DNA of 64,000 nt, taken from assembly GCF_026191725.2 (NCBI RefSeq), contig NZ_CP120863.1, positions 3,328,001 through 3,392,000 of the forward strand. The letters run 5' to 3'. The DNA comes from Roseibium porphyridii. GTDB taxonomy: Bacteria; Pseudomonadota; Alphaproteobacteria; Rhizobiales; Stappiaceae. The position numbers and the translations under genes are program-made. The notes beneath the pieces are model-generated. The model worked only from the letters and a program-made list of their open reading frames with translations. It searched no databases and was not told the origin of the DNA. Below are positions 56,719 to 64,000 of the stretch, in pieces. Position 1 is the stretch's first letter, and every line of letters begins with the position of its first letter.

Positions 56719-57411
56719 TTACAGCTTCTTGGCCAAGCCACGCTGCAACATCACTGTGCGAACTGTGGTGAGTGTCTCAGCCGTCATGACATTGTCTGTC
56801 TTCTGGAACCTGATCAAAGGCTGAGGCTGCTTTGCCTGACCGACAGGCGCAATCAAAAGACCGCCAGGTTTTAACTGCTGTATCCAGGGATCCGGCACGG
56901 CTTCGATTGCAGCATTGACCACAATGCGATCAAAAGGTCCCTGTTTCTGAAGCCCTTCAAAACCGTCTTCCTGACGCGCATTGACGTTTGCAAGTTTCAA
57001 GGCCGCGAAGCGGCGTGTTGCAAGGTCGGTCAGCGTTGAAAAGCGATCCAGTGTCTCAACCCGGCCAACCAGATGTGCCAGGATCGCAGCCTGATATCCT
57101 GAGCCAGTACCAATTTCCAGGACCGCATGCTCGTTAGAAAGGTCGAGAGCCTGCATGGTCAAGGCAACCAATGAAGGTGCGGAAACAGTCTGACCACATT
57201 CTATTGGCAACGCTGCATCTTCGTAGGCAAGTCCGTGATGCCGTGCTGACAGAAACAAACGGCGCGGCACTCTTTCTATTGCAGCAAGTACGTTTGTGGC
57301 TCCGATCCCACGCCGTCTTAAAGCGAGAACCAGCGCCGCGCGAGCCTCTGACTCGTCCGGGAGTGCTTTGGATCCTGACGTTGCTTCTCCGCCGGTCGGA
57401 TGTCCGGCCAT
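56719..57411 (-). CDS. pcm: Protein-L-isoaspartate O-methyltransferase
   Basis: A 230-residue SAM-dependent enzyme that repairs isoaspartyl damage in proteins. The SAM loop AVLEIGTGSGYQAAILAHLVG is at about residues 96-116, and the family post-motif ADGFEGL-like segment reads EDGFEGLQKQGPFDRIVVNAA. A family-typical N-terminus (RRLFLSARHHGLAYEDAALPIECGQTVSAPSLVA) lies before it. It is 21 bases after surE and is co-transcribed with surE; 225 bases separate it from nlpD. Confidence 0.95.
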   Translation of the reverse strand: MAGHPTGGEATSGSKALPDESEARAALVLALRRRGIGATNVLAAIERVPRRLFLSARHHGLAYEDAALPIECGQTVSAPSLVALTMQALDLSNEHAVLEIGTGSGYQAAILAHLVGRVETLDRFSTLTDLATRRFAALKLANVNARQEDGFEGLQKQGPFDRIVVNAAIEAVPDPWIQQLKPGGLLIAPVGQAKQPQPLIRFQKTDNVMTAETLTTVRTVMLQRGLAKKL

Positions 57412-57432
57412 GCATTGCTCCCCGATACGGGA

Positions 57433-58191
57433 TTATTGAAGTGCTCCAGCCAGGCGACTCACCAAGTCGTGGGCTGTCAGATCTATGCGTAACGGTGAAA
57501 CGGAAACATATCCATCTGCAATTGCCTGCAGGTCTGAATTATCAAGAACCGAGTTGCCCCTGTCCTGAAACCGTAACCAGTAGTATGGCGCACCGCGTGT
57601 ATCTGTACGCGCATCTATCGAAAGCCCGCTCTGTTCATGATGTCCTTGTACGGTCACCTTCACACCCTTGACCGCTTCCGCGTCGCAAGACGGAAAATTG
57701 ACGTTGAGGAGCGAATATGGCGGTAGATCAAAATCGATCAGCTTTCTGAACAAAGCCGGCGCATGGGCTTCCGCCGGTGCATAAGAAATTTGGGAAGCAA
57801 AGCCCCAATCATAAGCCTGTGAAACGGCAATTGAGCGAATGCCCAAGATGGCAGCTTCCATTGCGCCTGCAACAGTTCCTGAGTAGGTCACGTCCTCGGC
57901 AAGGTTCTGCCCCCTGTTGATACCGGAAAGCACAAGGTCCGGTGCTTCCGGCAGAACCTGACGAACGCCCATTATCACACAATCAGTCGGCGTTCCTTTG
58001 AGCGCAAAGCGACGATCATCAAGTTGGCGAAGCCGCAGCGGATCATTGAGCGTAAGCGAATGGGCAACGCCGCTTTGATCTGTTTCCGGCGCGATCACCC
58101 AGACATCGTCGGACAAGGACCTGGCAATCCGTTCAAGCGACGTCAGGCCTTCCGACAGAATGCCGTCATCGTTGGTGATCAAAATCCGCAT
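57433..58191 (-). CDS. surE: Survival protein SurE (nucleotidase)
   Basis: A 252-residue metal-dependent 5'/3'-nucleotidase. The catalytic start [15 protein letters not shown] supplies the two metal aspartates and asparagine, and [25 protein letters not shown] is the second metal/nucleotide loop. ATG 58191 has AGGG seven bases upstream; the longer frame to 58308 has no family support. The order surE-pcm-nlpD is standard. Confidence 0.96.
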   Translation of the reverse strand: MRILITNDDGILSEGLTSLERIARSLSDDVWVIAPETDQSGVAHSLTLNDPLRLRQLDDRRFALKGTPTDCVIMGVRQVLPEAPDLVLSGINRGQNLAEDVTYSGTVAGAMEAAILGIRSIAVSQAYDWGFASQISYAPAEAHAPALFRKLIDFDLPPYSLLNVNFPSCDAEAVKGVKVTVQGHHEQSGLSIDARTDTRGAPYYWLRFQDRGNSVLDNSDLQAIADGYVSVSPLRIDLTAHDLVSRLAGALQ

Positions 58192-58278
58192 TTTCGCCCT
58201 ACTCCATTTTTGTCTGATTTGGCGGCGGCCAACATCTTCCGGCGGCACCTCACGAATGCCGACCAGAAATGAAACCTT

Positions 58279-58309
58279 CATGCACCGGGGCCTGGCGCTC
58301 CGGTGCATG
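58279..58309. terminator. Hairpin between serS and surE
   Basis: CATGCACCGG and CCGGTGCATG pair perfectly over ten bases around 11 bases, seven bases beyond the serS stop. In the minus direction only AAGGTTTCATTT follows, so it may attenuate rather than fully terminate. Confidence 0.5.
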
Positions 58310-58316
58310 CCCGCCG

Positions 58317-59597
58317 TTAGCCGAGCTTCTCAAGGCCTCCCATATAAGGACGCAACACTTCAGGAACCGTGATGGAACCGTCGCCGTTCTGGTAGTTTTC
58401 AAGCACCGCAATCAGCGCGCGCCCGACAGCAATTCCAGACCCGTTCAGTGTATGGACATGAAGAGGCTGTTTGGAATCGGTTGGGCGATACCTTGCGTTC
58501 ATACGGCGCGCCTGAAAGTCCCCACAGACCGAACAGGAAGAGATTTCACGATAGGCATCCTGGCCCGGAAGCCAAACCTCGATATCGTAGGTTTTCCGGG
58601 CACCGAAGCCCATGTCTCCCGTACACAAGGTCATGACGCGGTAGTGCAGACCGAGTTTTTGCAAAATCAGTTCTGCACAGCCAAGCATCCTGTCCAGCTC
58701 ATCCAGAGACTCTTCAGGCCGGGTGACAGATACCAGTTCACATTTCAGGAACTGGTGCTGCCTGAGCATGCCTCTTGTATCGCGTCCTGCCGAACCGGCT
58801 TCCGAGCGGAAGCAATAGGTGAGCGCGGTAACACGTAAAGGCAGCTGTTCATCGCTCAGGATCTCACCCGCAACAAGGTTCGTAAGCGGCACCTCTGCTG
58901 TCGGGATCAGATAGTGATCCGTGGTCGACTTGAAGAGATCTTCTTCAAACTTCGGAAGCTGGCCGGTTCCATAGAGAGGGTCTGCATTGACGAGGAGCGG
59001 CGGGGACACTTCCATGTAGCCGTTTTCTTGTGTGTGCAGATCGATCATGAATTGACCGAGAGCCCGCTCCAGCCGCGCAATCTGTCCCTTTAACACCACA
59101 AAGCGAGAGCCAGAGAGTTTCGCAGCCCTCGCGAAATCCATATCGCCGAGCGCCTCGCCAAGTTCGTAATGCTCTTTCGGCGCTTCGTTGAAGGTAAAGG
59201 TCGGGCGCTCACCATGGGTTTTCAGAAGAACGTTTTCGTTCTCGTCTGAACCAACAGGCACATCTTCATACGGCAGATTCGGAATAACCGCCATGGCAGC
59301 TTCCAGATTGCCGACAAGTGTCCGCTCTTCTTCTTCACCAGACTGAATGAACGCTTTGATCTGCGCGACTTCGTCGATCAGCTCTTGGGCCCTGGCTTCA
59401 TCACCAGAGCCTTTGGCCTTACCGATCTCCTTCGACGCGGCGTTGCGTCGTTCCTGGGCTTCCTGAAGCTTCGTGATATGGGAACGGCGGGAATCATCCA
59501 GCGCGATCAGCTTGGCGGAGGAGGCCTCGTAACCCCGTTTTGCCAAAGCCTTGTCGAATGCGTCTGCGTTTTCCCTGATCCACTTGATATCAAACAT
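58317..59597 (-). CDS. serS: Seryl-tRNA synthetase
   Basis: A 426-residue class II synthetase that charges tRNA-Ser with serine. The N-terminal antiparallel coiled-coil arm (about 30-105) binds the long variable arm of tRNA-Ser. Class II motif 2 is seen as [20 protein letters not shown] and motif 3 as [15 protein letters not shown] 59597 ([10 protein letters not shown]) fits the family; a GTG two codons upstream is possible. It lies between surE and tatC in the same direction. Confidence 0.97.
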   Translation of the reverse strand: MFDIKWIRENADAFDKALAKRGYEASSAKLIALDDSRRSHITKLQEAQERRNAASKEIGKAKGSGDEARAQELIDEVAQIKAFIQSGEEEERTLVGNLEAAMAVIPNLPYEDVPVGSDENENVLLKTHGERPTFTFNEAPKEHYELGEALGDMDFARAAKLSGSRFVVLKGQIARLERALGQFMIDLHTQENGYMEVSPPLLVNADPLYGTGQLPKFEEDLFKSTTDHYLIPTAEVPLTNLVAGEILSDEQLPLRVTALTYCFRSEAGSAGRDTRGMLRQHQFLKCELVSVTRPEESLDELDRMLGCAELILQKLGLHYRVMTLCTGDMGFGARKTYDIEVWLPGQDAYREISSCSVCGDFQARRMNARYRPTDSKQPLHVHTLNGSGIAVGRALIAVLENYQNGDGSITVPEVLRPYMGGLEKLG

Positions 59598-59666
59598 CTT
59601 CACTTTCCGAACGACGGTCGTTGTACATTCATTCCGTCGGAAAGGTCTGGATGTCGGGAACGAAGA

Positions 59667-60461
59667 TTAGGCGGTTTCCGCTTCTCGTTCCGCCTCACGC
59701 TGAGCGCGCTGTTTCTCCACAAGCCTGACTGACAGAATGGAGACTTCGTAGAGAAGCAACGTTGGCAGCGCAAGACCGATCTGCGAGATCGGGTCTGGAG
59801 GCGTCAAAATTGCCGCGGCGGCGAACGCACCAACTATCGCGTATTTGCGCTTCGTCTTCAGCGAAGCAGAAGACACCAGCCCCGCCCTGCCAAGCAGCGT
59901 CAGAACCACCGGCAACTGAAAGACAAGGCCAAACGCAAAGATCAAGATCATGATCAGACCAAGATACTCACTGACCTTGGCAAGGTGCTGAATGGCAACC
60001 TGTCCCTCTCGTGCCAGTTGCTCTTGGGAGAGGAAAAAGCCCATCGCCATCGGCATGATGAGGAAATAGACCAAACAGGCACCGATCAGAAACAGAATTG
60101 GTGTCGCGATCAGGAACGGCAGAAACGCGCCGCGTTCGTTCTTGTAAAGGCCTGGCGCCACAAACATGTAGATCTGACTGGCAACAACGGGAAATGCCAG
60201 AAACAAGGCGCCGAAAAGCGCCAGCTTCAATTGCGTGAAGAACCATTCCTGAGGCGCGGTGAAAATCATCTCCACCGGATGCCCTTCACCAGCAGCCCGG
60301 ATATATGGAATGGTGAGGATGTTGTAGATGTCTGTCGCAAAATAAAAGCAAACGACAAACATCACGAGAATGGCGGCGATCGACCACATCAGGCGTTGAC
60401 GCAGTTCGATAAGATGCTCGATCAGGGGCGCTTTTGAGGAGTCGATATCTTCCTGGCTCAT
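59667..60461 (-). CDS. tatC: Twin-arginine translocase subunit TatC
   Basis: A 264-residue polytopic membrane protein that recognises twin-arginine signal peptides. It has six spans; the conserved first-loop motif near PLIEHLIELRQRLMWS and the later FAFGLVFQLPVVLTLL and GAFAAAAILTPPDPISQ segments are readable. It overlaps tatB by four bases. The charged tail after the last span is normal. Confidence 0.97.
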   Translation of the reverse strand: MSQEDIDSSKAPLIEHLIELRQRLMWSIAAILVMFVVCFYFATDIYNILTIPYIRAAGEGHPVEMIFTAPQEWFFTQLKLALFGALFLAFPVVASQIYMFVAPGLYKNERGAFLPFLIATPILFLIGACLVYFLIMPMAMGFFLSQEQLAREGQVAIQHLAKVSEYLGLIMILIFAFGLVFQLPVVLTLLGRAGLVSSASLKTKRKYAIVGAFAAAAILTPPDPISQIGLALPTLLLYEVSILSVRLVEKQRAQREAEREAETA

Positions 60462-60904
60462 GCCTTCACATCTTCCGTCGCGGGCTTGCTGTCCGACTGC
60501 GCGGTCGCTTCGGCCGCCGGCGAATCGCTGGTTACCTCTGCAGGTGCGGCCGGTGTTTTCACTTCGGCCTTCGGCATTTCGCTCTCAGGCTTTTTCGCGG
60601 GCACTTCCGCCTTGGACTTGCCAGTTGCCTGGGCAACATCTTCTTCGATGGATTTCTTCAGGTCGCCCAACGGGTTGAAGTTGGCAGCGTCTTCGACCTG
60701 TTTCTTCATGTCCGCTATATCGGCCTGTTGCTCAGCCTCTCGCAGCGCTTCATTGAACGTGGACTGAAATTCGCGTGACATACGACGCATTTTGCCCATC
60801 GTCTGCCCGAGCGTGCGCAGCATGCGCGGCAGGTCTTTTGGCCCCACAACGATGATTGCCACGCTGGCAATCACCAAGAGTTCGGTCCAGCCGATATCGA
60901 ACAT
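60458..60904 (-). CDS. tatB: Twin-arginine translocase subunit TatB
   Basis: A 148-residue single-span protein that hands twin-arginine substrates from TatC to TatA. The start MFDIGWTELLVIASVAIIVVGPKDLPRMLR holds the span and the G-P-x-x-L hinge. An amphipathic helix (about 30-75) follows, then an alanine/proline/glutamate-rich tail. It lies 41 bases after tatA and overlaps tatC. Confidence 0.96.
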   Translation of the reverse strand: MFDIGWTELLVIASVAIIVVGPKDLPRMLRTLGQTMGKMRRMSREFQSTFNEALREAEQQADIADMKKQVEDAANFNPLGDLKKSIEEDVAQATGKSKAEVPAKKPESEMPKAEVKTPAAPAEVTSDSPAAEATAQSDSKPATEDVKA

Positions 60905-60945
60905 GAGATGTCTCGTCCCTTAAGGAGACGCGATGCAGATTAAGA

Positions 60946-61170
60946 TCAGCTCGCTTTGGTCTGATCTTCAGCTTTGGCCGTTGGGGCCGCTTCGCTGTTC
61001 TGATGGTCGATGGTCTTCGGGGCATCGGCTGTATCGTCTTCTGCCATGCCTTTTTTGAAGCTCTTGATGCCTTTTGCAACATCGCCCATGAGTTCGGAAA
61101 TCTTGCCACGTCCGAACAGCAGAACCACGACCACTGCTATGATCAAGATCTGCCAAATACTAATGCCCAT
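60946..61170 (-). CDS. tatA: Twin-arginine translocase subunit TatA
   Basis: A 74-residue pore-forming subunit. [20 protein letters not shown] gives the membrane span and phenylalanine-glycine hinge. The amphipathic helix [20 protein letters not shown] and an acidic tail follow. It is first in the tatABC operon; 129 bases upstream separate it from the ABC ATPase gene. Confidence 0.97.
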   Translation of the reverse strand: MGISIWQILIIAVVVVLLFGRGKISELMGDVAKGIKSFKKGMAEDDTADAPKTIDHQNSEAAPTAKAEDQTKAS

Positions 61171-61206
61171 ACGCCAAACTCCTGATAATCGGCTTTAAAG
61201 CCCTTA

Positions 61207-61228
61207 GGCCCTTCTTACAAAAAGGGCC
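61207..61228. terminator. Hairpin between the ABC ATPase gene and tatA
   Basis: GGCCCTT and AAGGGCC pair over seven bases around an 8-base loop; a GGCTTTAAAGCC palindrome lies next to it at 61191-61202. Probably the end of the scpA-scpB-ABC transcript before tatABC, with a weak T tail. Confidence 0.4.
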
Positions 61229-61299
61229 ACCTCCCTGCAACATGTCCGACATGATCATTTAATGCACTTAGACACAATGATTAATCGGATCCTCATTCC

Positions 61300-62433
61300 C
61301 TAGACTTGGGGCGCAGGCCGAGGAAAAACAAGCACGTCTTTCGGATCAGTGGTTACTGCCACGTCCATTCCCATCTCCCATTTACTGCCAGCGCGCACAC
61401 GCGCCTGAAGTGGTTGGTCGATGCCTTCGACAACGACGGACAGCAAATCCACCTCTCCGACGAATCGTTTTGAGCGGATGCGTCCTGGAACTCCGCACAG
61501 TCCAGCCGTGTTCAGGATGACCCCCTGTGGCCTTACGCAAACATCGACTTGCTGCCCTGTTTCAAGTTCTTCAGACGGTAAGACCCCAAGCGGTGTTTCA
61601 ACACCAGATGATGTGACGCGCCCCTGTAGCTGGTTCAATTCAGAAAAGAACCGAGCCGAAAAGAGATCGGCAGGACTGTTGTAAAGTTCGGCTGCCGTGC
61701 CGTGCTGAATCAGCCGTCCTTGTCGCATCAAGGCAATCTTGTCTCCCATGCGCATGGCCTCTTCCGGGTCATGGGTGACGATGATGCATGTTGCCCGCGT
61801 TTCCCGGATAACCGCTAGGGTTTCATCGCGAACACTATCTCTCAGTCGCTTGTCGAGACCTGAAAATGGCTCATCCATAAGCAAAATGCCCGGGCGCGGG
61901 ACAAGCGCTCTTGCAAGAGCAACACGTTGTTGTTCACCGCCAGACAAGGCATGCGGATAGTCTTCTGCATAGTCGGCGAGACCGACGCGACCCAGTGCAC
62001 TTAGTGCAGCAGTCTTGGCCTCGGATTTTGGCAACTGTGTCAAGCCGAACATGACATTGGCGAGAATGCTCATATGCGGAAAGAGCGCATAATCCTGGAA
62101 CATCAAGCCGACACCGCGTTTTTCCGGAGGGAGGAACGCAGTGTCGCCTGCAATTTCATGTCCGTTGATGAGCACCTTGCCACGGCTTTGACGTTCAACG
62201 CCGGCCGCAATACGCATCAATGTGGTTTTGCCGCAGCCTGAGTGGCCGAGCAAGCACAGAATTTCCCCTGGAGCTATCGACAGGTTCATATCTCTCACCG
62301 ACACGACACCGTCATAGTCGTGAGACACATTTTCAAATACGAGACCGGCTGCGATCGTCGCACCGGCCGTTCCCGGCGCGCCCCAATTCCGTGGACGGCC
62401 ATTTTCAAATAGGGTTGGATCTTGTCGAGACAT
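61300..62433 (-). CDS. Orphan ABC-transporter ATPase (FbpC-like)
   Basis: A 377-residue importer ATPase of the iron(III)/polyamine (FbpC/PotA) class. Walker A is GHSGCGKTTL (near residue 62), the Q-loop MFQDYALFPHMS, signature LSGGEQQR, Walker B ILLMDEPFSGLD and switch ITHDPEEAM-like VTHDPEEAM are all intact. A C-terminal regulatory TOBE-type region (about 265-377) follows. No permease or binding protein is adjacent: it is translationally coupled to scpB (TGATG) and precedes tatA. The partner permease must be elsewhere, so the substrate is unknown. Confidence 0.88.
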   Translation of the reverse strand: MSRQDPTLFENGRPRNWGAPGTAGATIAAGLVFENVSHDYDGVVSVRDMNLSIAPGEILCLLGHSGCGKTTLMRIAAGVERQSRGKVLINGHEIAGDTAFLPPEKRGVGLMFQDYALFPHMSILANVMFGLTQLPKSEAKTAALSALGRVGLADYAEDYPHALSGGEQQRVALARALVPRPGILLMDEPFSGLDKRLRDSVRDETLAVIRETRATCIIVTHDPEEAMRMGDKIALMRQGRLIQHGTAAELYNSPADLFSARFFSELNQLQGRVTSSGVETPLGVLPSEELETGQQVDVCVRPQGVILNTAGLCGVPGRIRSKRFVGEVDLLSVVVEGIDQPLQARVRAGSKWEMGMDVAVTTDPKDVLVFPRPAPQV

Positions 62434-63137
62434 CAGGTTTCGGCGGTTTCGTCCGTATCTCCATCAAAGAGCGAACCGTCTTCAAGAGGATCTTCATCCT
62501 CTGTCAATGCCGCATCATCATTTGGTGTTGGCACCATGAACGACGCGGGGACCGCGCTGTCAAGAAGCCCGGCCCCTTTGAGTTCTTCAAGTCCGGGTAG
62601 ATCCTTGACATTCTCTAGGCCGAAGTGAACCAGGAATTGTTCAGTGGTGCCATATGTCACAGGCCTGCCGGGTGTACGACGGCGGCCGCGCATGCGGATC
62701 CAGGTGGTTTCAAGAAGCACGTCAAGAGTACCCTTCGAGGTAGACACTCCCCGAATTTCTTCGATTTCTGCCCGCGTGACCGGTTGGTGATAGGCAATGA
62801 TAGCGAGCGTTTCCAACGCAGCGCGCGAAAGCTTGCGTTGTTCCTCGACGTTTCGATGCATCAGATAGGCAAGATCCTCTGCAGTTCTGAAACACCACTT
62901 TCCCGCCACACGAACCAGATTCACGCCGCGAGGTGCGTAGGTCTGCTGAAGGTCTTCCAGCAAGGACAAAACGTCAGACCCTTCCGGCAACCGGAGCGTC
63001 AACTCCTCCAGCGACAATGGTTCCGATGAGGCAAACAGCAGTGCCTCGACCATGCGAAGGCCCGCAAGATCTACCGTTGTCCCCTTCCCCTTTTGCTCCA
63101 AGGGTTCCAGATCCAGACGATCTGTTTCAGCTGCCAT
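62433..63137 (-). CDS. scpB: Segregation and condensation protein ScpB
   Basis: A 234-residue winged-helix protein of the SMC-ScpAB condensin. The double winged-helix core covers about 20-190, with typical LEALLFASSEPLSLEEL, LETLAIIAYHQPVTRAEIEEIRG and VTYGTTEQFLVHFGL segments. The acidic tail after residue 205 is variable in the family. Overlap with scpA (ATG at 63137, scpA stop 63127) shows coupled translation. Confidence 0.94.
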   Translation of the reverse strand: MAAETDRLDLEPLEQKGKGTTVDLAGLRMVEALLFASSEPLSLEELTLRLPEGSDVLSLLEDLQQTYAPRGVNLVRVAGKWCFRTAEDLAYLMHRNVEEQRKLSRAALETLAIIAYHQPVTRAEIEEIRGVSTSKGTLDVLLETTWIRMRGRRRTPGRPVTYGTTEQFLVHFGLENVKDLPGLEELKGAGLLDSAVPASFMVPTPNDDAALTEDEDPLEDGSLFDGDTDETAET

Positions 63138-63966
63138 GCTCGGGCTCCTTGGTGACCGAGCGGATATAGACAGGCGAAAATGGTTCTCCCTGGCGGATCT
63201 CTACTTGCCCTTCGCGCACCATTTCAAGGCTGGCGGAGAATGTGCTGGCAACAATCGTCGCCCAATCCTTATTGTCGTAAAGATATTCACGCAGGTAACC
63301 GTTCAACGGCGCCCACTCGCTAATTCTGCCGACCAGCTTGGTCAGCAACTCTCTGGCTTCCTGCAATGACCAGACGGTACGCCGTAAAACCCTGACAGAC
63401 GTGACGGACTGCCGTTGTCTCTGGGTCGCGTAAGCTGACAGGAGATCATAAACCGATGCTTCCCAGATGCTGTTGTGCTGAACCGACATTGTCTCTGGTT
63501 CACCACGATGAAACACCTCTCGCCCCTGACGGCTGCGTATCATGAGCTTTTCGGAAACTTCGCGCATGGCTTCAAGCCGGCGTAGCCTAAAGGCGAGAGC
63601 AGCAGCAAGCTCTTCGCCAGTCGGCTCGTCTTCATCTCGCTGTTCCGGTAACAACAATTTGGATTTGAGGAACGCCAACCAAGCAGCCATGACAAGATAG
63701 TCCGCTGCCAGTTCAAGACGCATCCGGCGCGCTTCGGCAACAAATTCAAGATATTGCTCGACAAGTTCAAGGATCGAAATACGGGCCAGATCCACTTTTT
63801 GGGTTCGCGCCAGACCCAGCAGCAAATCGAGTGGCCCCTCAAAGCCTTCGACATCCACAACCAACTGCGGATCGGACGAGGCTCTCTCCTCGGCGGAATG
63901 GACCGAACTCAGAAGATCAAAAGATCCATCATCGGCGAGCTTTTCCGTGGTTTCCAATTCCGCCAT
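63127..63966 (-). CDS. scpA: Segregation and condensation protein ScpA (kleisin)
   Basis: A 279-residue kleisin that bridges the SMC heads for chromosome compaction. The N-terminal domain reads FEGPLDLLLGLARTQKVDLARISILELVEQYLEF, matching the family, and the helical AADYLVMAAWLAFLKSKLLLP follows. The C-terminal winged helix (about 215-270) contains ATIVASTFSASLEMVREGQVEIRQ. ATG 63966 has GGAG upstream; the longer frame from 63981 (TTG) is less likely. The gene appears whole and its start is 34 bases from the window edge. Confidence 0.95.
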   Translation of the reverse strand: MAELETTEKLADDGSFDLLSSVHSAEERASSDPQLVVDVEGFEGPLDLLLGLARTQKVDLARISILELVEQYLEFVAEARRMRLELAADYLVMAAWLAFLKSKLLLPEQRDEDEPTGEELAAALAFRLRRLEAMREVSEKLMIRSRQGREVFHRGEPETMSVQHNSIWEASVYDLLSAYATQRQRQSVTSVRVLRRTVWSLQEARELLTKLVGRISEWAPLNGYLREYLYDNKDWATIVASTFSASLEMVREGQVEIRQGEPFSPVYIRSVTKEPEHGS

Positions 63967-64000
63967 TCCCGCTCCGGTCAAACGGCCTGCCGGCCGGTCA

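Overview
The window is about 64 kb of alphaproteobacterial chromosome. The nlpD-pcm-surE-serS-tatCBA-scpBA block, the yajC-secD-secF run followed by two complex I assembly-factor homologues, the short DUF1127 genes with CCUCCUCCC hairpins, and the moderate GC content all point to Hyphomicrobiales. A Stappiaceae relative (Roseibium/Labrenzia type) is my best guess. No rRNA, tRNA, CRISPR array or intact insertion sequence was seen.

Layout. 1-145: tail of a probable MarR-type regulator. 605-11789: a plus-strand array encoding an eight-haem cytochrome c, a formylglycine-type sulfatase, a secreted HAD phosphatase, then a tightly overlapping MoxR-DUF58-DUF4381-BatA-BatB/TPR-BatD operon. 11799-26755: a type I secretion locus with two overlapping ABC exporter genes, a divergent 2.9 kb-codon cadherin/RTX adhesin with eleven 303-bp tandem repeats, a GNAT acetyltransferase and a membrane fusion protein. 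27008-36964: the phenylacetate degradation cluster. paaG-paaI-paaK converge on paaA-(DUF3291)-paaB-C-D-E-Z, with paaX upstream, and matching PaaX-like operators precede paaG and paaA.

37134-45487: an orphan zinc-binding znuA with a very His-rich loop and a Zur-like box, an L,D-transpeptidase, a small orphan zincin with a hairpin-rich leader, and ssb divergent from uvrA. 45518-46559: two short DUF1127 genes, each followed by hairpins that present CCTCCTCCC in the loop. These are the CcsR/cuckoo sRNA type. 46677-48177 is a low-information stretch with a GFA-family gene and an orphan ORF. 48178-63966 is core housekeeping: trmFO, NDUFAF6-like and Mth938-like proteins, secF-secD-yajC, a DUF815 ATPase, nlpD-like, pcm, surE, serS, tatCBA, an orphan ABC ATPase, and scpBA.

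The items most worth following up are: the tandem DUF1127/cuckoo RNA units, the heterodimeric exporter pair in which both ABC signature motifs are non-canonical, the cytochrome-sulfatase-HAD-MoxR/Bat array with a BatB lacking its metal site, the PaaX operator pair plus a DUF3291 gene inside the paa operon, and the zincin gene with its structured leader.
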